Positions 6,747 through 7,607 of a DNA stretch of 7,607 nucleotides are shown here, one piece after another (the first letter of the stretch is position 1; every line of letters starts with the position of its first letter). The notes below the pieces were generated by a model. That model saw nothing but the letters and a program-made list of their open reading frames with translations. It ran no database searches and was not told the origin of the DNA. Position numbers and translations under genes: made by a program. The DNA is from DASRBO01 sp035653595 (lineage in GTDB: Bacteria; Actinomycetota; Acidimicrobiia; Acidimicrobiales; JAJPHE01), in the NCBI GenBank assembly GCA_035653595.1, contig DASRBO010000183.1, positions 1 through 7,607 on the forward strand, in the 5' to 3' direction.

Positions 6747-6763
6747 CCGCCGGAGTCCGGCGG
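6747..6763 (-). promoter_or_regulatory. Strong leader hairpin just upstream of the binding-protein start
   Basis: CCGCCGGA (6747-6754) and TCCGGCGG (6756-6763) are perfect 8-bp arms around one base, so RNA would form a stable 7-bp stem with a 3-nt loop. It ends 11 bases before the GTG at 6735, next to the GGGGGTG ribosome site. It could limit ribosome access, protect the 5' end of a processed mRNA, or act as a second terminator for the crotonase transcript. Which of these applies is not decidable from sequence. Confidence 0.5.
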
Positions 6764-6787
6764 GCCCATATCCACTCGGTGAACTAA

Positions 6788-6804
6788 TTGACCATAGTCG
6801 ACTT
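6788..6804 (-). promoter_or_regulatory. Candidate operator: palindromic element upstream of the binding-protein/hydrolase operon
   Basis: The minus strand reads AAGTCGACTATGGTCAA, 52 bases upstream of the GTG at 6735. It shares 13 of 17 bases with the element at 2300-2316 in the same orientation, and all four differences are transitions. The arms (GTCGAC/GGTCAA) make an imperfect dyad. It is the most AT-rich part of the 93-bp gap, where a promoter would be expected. No clear paired -35/-10 boxes were found. Confidence 0.4.
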
Positions 6805-6813
6805 CGGTCGGGT

Positions 6814-6832
6814 CTGACCCCTCAGGGGTCAG
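6814..6832 (-). terminator. Hairpin overlapping the crotonase stop codon
   Basis: CTGACCCC (6814-6821) and GGGGTCAG (6825-6832) are perfect 8-bp arms around a 3-base loop. On the minus strand the TGA stop codon (6831-6829) sits inside the first arm. No T-tract follows. Position and stability suit a U-independent terminator or 3' stabiliser separating the crotonase gene from the binding-protein operon. Confidence 0.55.
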
Positions 6833-7607
6833 TCGCCGGCCAGCAGGTCCTCGGGGAGGTCCTTGGTCTTGGACAGGGACCAGTCCGGGTCCCTCTTCTC
6901 CAGGAAGGCCGTAACCCCCTCGCGGGCGTCGGGCTGGCGGCCCGTCCACCAGAACAGGCGGCCCTGGCGACCTCGGGCGGTCCCCCGGTGGCCCTCGCTC
7001 AGGAACTCGTACATGAGGCGCTTGGTGATCGCCACCGACACCGGGGCGGTGTTGGTGGCGATGTCCCGCGCCAGACCCAGGGCGGTGTCCAGCACCTGGT
7101 CCCGGCGGACGCAGCGATGGACCAGGCCGAGCTCCTTGGCCTCGGCGCCGGTGAAGATCCGCCCGGTGAGGAGGACATCCATGGCCGGGCCGTAGCCGAT
7201 CATCCTGGGGATCAACCAGATCAGGTCGGCATCGGGCATGATGCCGCGGCGGTTGAAGACGAAGCCCAGTTTGGCGTCCTCGGCGGCCACCCGCAGGTCC
7301 CACTCCATGGGCATGGTGAGCCCCGCCCCTACCGCCGATCCGTTGATGGCGGCGATGATCGGGGTCTTGAGCAGGTGCGCCGGGGTCGACTCAGCCGGGC
7401 GCGAGGCCCCGATGGCGGAGTCCTGACCGCCGGCGAAGGTTCCACCACCGCCGCTCAGGTCGGCTCCGGCACAGAAGGCCCGGCCGGCCCCGGTCACCAC
7501 GATGGCCCGGATGGCGTCGTCGGCGTCGGCGTCGGCAAAGGCCTCGGCCAGCTCCTGGGACATCTTCCAAGTCCAGGCGTTCATGGCCTCAGGACGGTTC
7601 AGCGTCA
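6829..7607 (-). CDS. Enoyl-CoA hydratase/isomerase (crotonase) family protein, 5' end outside window
   Basis: The reading frame stays open through the right edge: upstream of the ATG at 7584 the codons give TLNRPEA and then MNAW, which is the standard crotonase opening (LNRPeamNA). The true start is therefore beyond 7607, and about 259 residues are visible. Numbering from M at 7584: oxyanion-hole segments FCAGADL (37-43) and NGSAVGAGL (81-89); the RRG-x-MPDADLIWLIPR block (112-127); LTGRIFTGAEAKELGLV (139-155); and the C-terminal DAREGVTAFLEKR (219-231). Both hydratase glutamates of the rat mitochondrial enzyme (E144, E164) align to non-acids (T90, F110). D118 sits where delta3,delta2-enoyl-CoA isomerases have their catalytic Glu. 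It acts on a CoA thioester in the cytoplasm, more likely as an isomerase or another crotonase reaction than as a plain hydratase. It ends in a hairpin and is probably the last gene of its own transcript. Confidence 0.93.
   Translation of the reverse strand, partial: TLNRPEAMNAWTWKMSQELAEAFADADADDAIRAIVVTGAGRAFCAGADLSGGGGTFAGGQDSAIGASRPAESTPAHLLKTPIIAAINGSAVGAGLTMPMEWDLRVAAEDAKLGFVFNRRGIMPDADLIWLIPRMIGYGPAMDVLLTGRIFTGAEAKELGLVHRCVRRDQVLDTALGLARDIATNTAPVSVAITKRLMYEFLSEGHRGTARGRQGRLFWWTGRQPDAREGVTAFLEKRDPDWSLSKTKDLPEDLLAGD

Noticed and set aside
7585..7607. The crotonase gene starting at the ATG at 7584
   Set aside because: The frame stays open to the window edge and encodes TLNRPEA, a conserved part of the crotonase N-terminus, so the gene is truncated by the window.
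1..7607. CRISPR, transposon, tRNA/rRNA, toxin-antitoxin or phage-defence content
   Set aside because: No regularly spaced repeats, transposase motifs, terminal inverted repeats, tRNA-like folds or defence-type domains were seen. The genes are metabolic or binding proteins.

Overview
The window is GC-rich throughout, with strong G/C preference at third codon positions, some GTG starts and short gene spacings. All supported genes lie on the minus strand. Enzyme types (crotonase, SDR, amidohydrolase-2, LLM flavin oxidoreductase) and base use suggest an actinobacterium, plausibly an uncultured Acidimicrobiia-type lineage. That placement is inferred from composition and gene style, not from a marker gene. 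No RNA genes, transposons or CRISPR arrays are visible.

In the direction of transcription (right to left): (1) The right edge holds a crotonase-fold (enoyl-CoA hydratase/isomerase) gene whose first residues lie outside the window. It ends in an 8-bp hairpin that overlaps its stop codon. (2) A 93-bp gap carries a palindrome-like element and a strong hairpin just upstream of the next ribosome binding site. (3) A two-gene unit follows: a membrane-anchored type-1 periplasmic-binding-fold protein and, 26 bp later, a 649-aa alpha/beta hydrolase with a C-terminal PKD-like domain. (4) A 168-bp AT-richer gap carries direct repeats. (5) A small secreted four-cysteine protein of unknown family follows, and its stop codon lies in another inverted repeat. 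(6) A 170-bp gap with a promoter-like sequence leads into a tight three-gene unit: amidohydrolase, SDR oxidoreductase and the start of an LLM-class flavin oxidoreductase, which runs off the left edge.

Taken together this looks like an accessory catabolic locus. An extracellular binding protein and a hydrolase would capture and open an ester-like substrate. A dehydrogenase, a flavin-dependent oxidoreductase, a metal-dependent hydrolase or decarboxylase and a CoA-thioester enzyme would process the carbon skeleton. The substrate cannot be read from the sequence.

The points most worth following are: a related TYGACC/GTCRA element in all three intergenic gaps; a crotonase that lacks both hydratase glutamates but has an acid at the isomerase position; a PKD-bearing hydrolase without an export signal beside an anchored binding protein without transporter genes; and the stop-codon and leader hairpins. 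None of these proves a new system.
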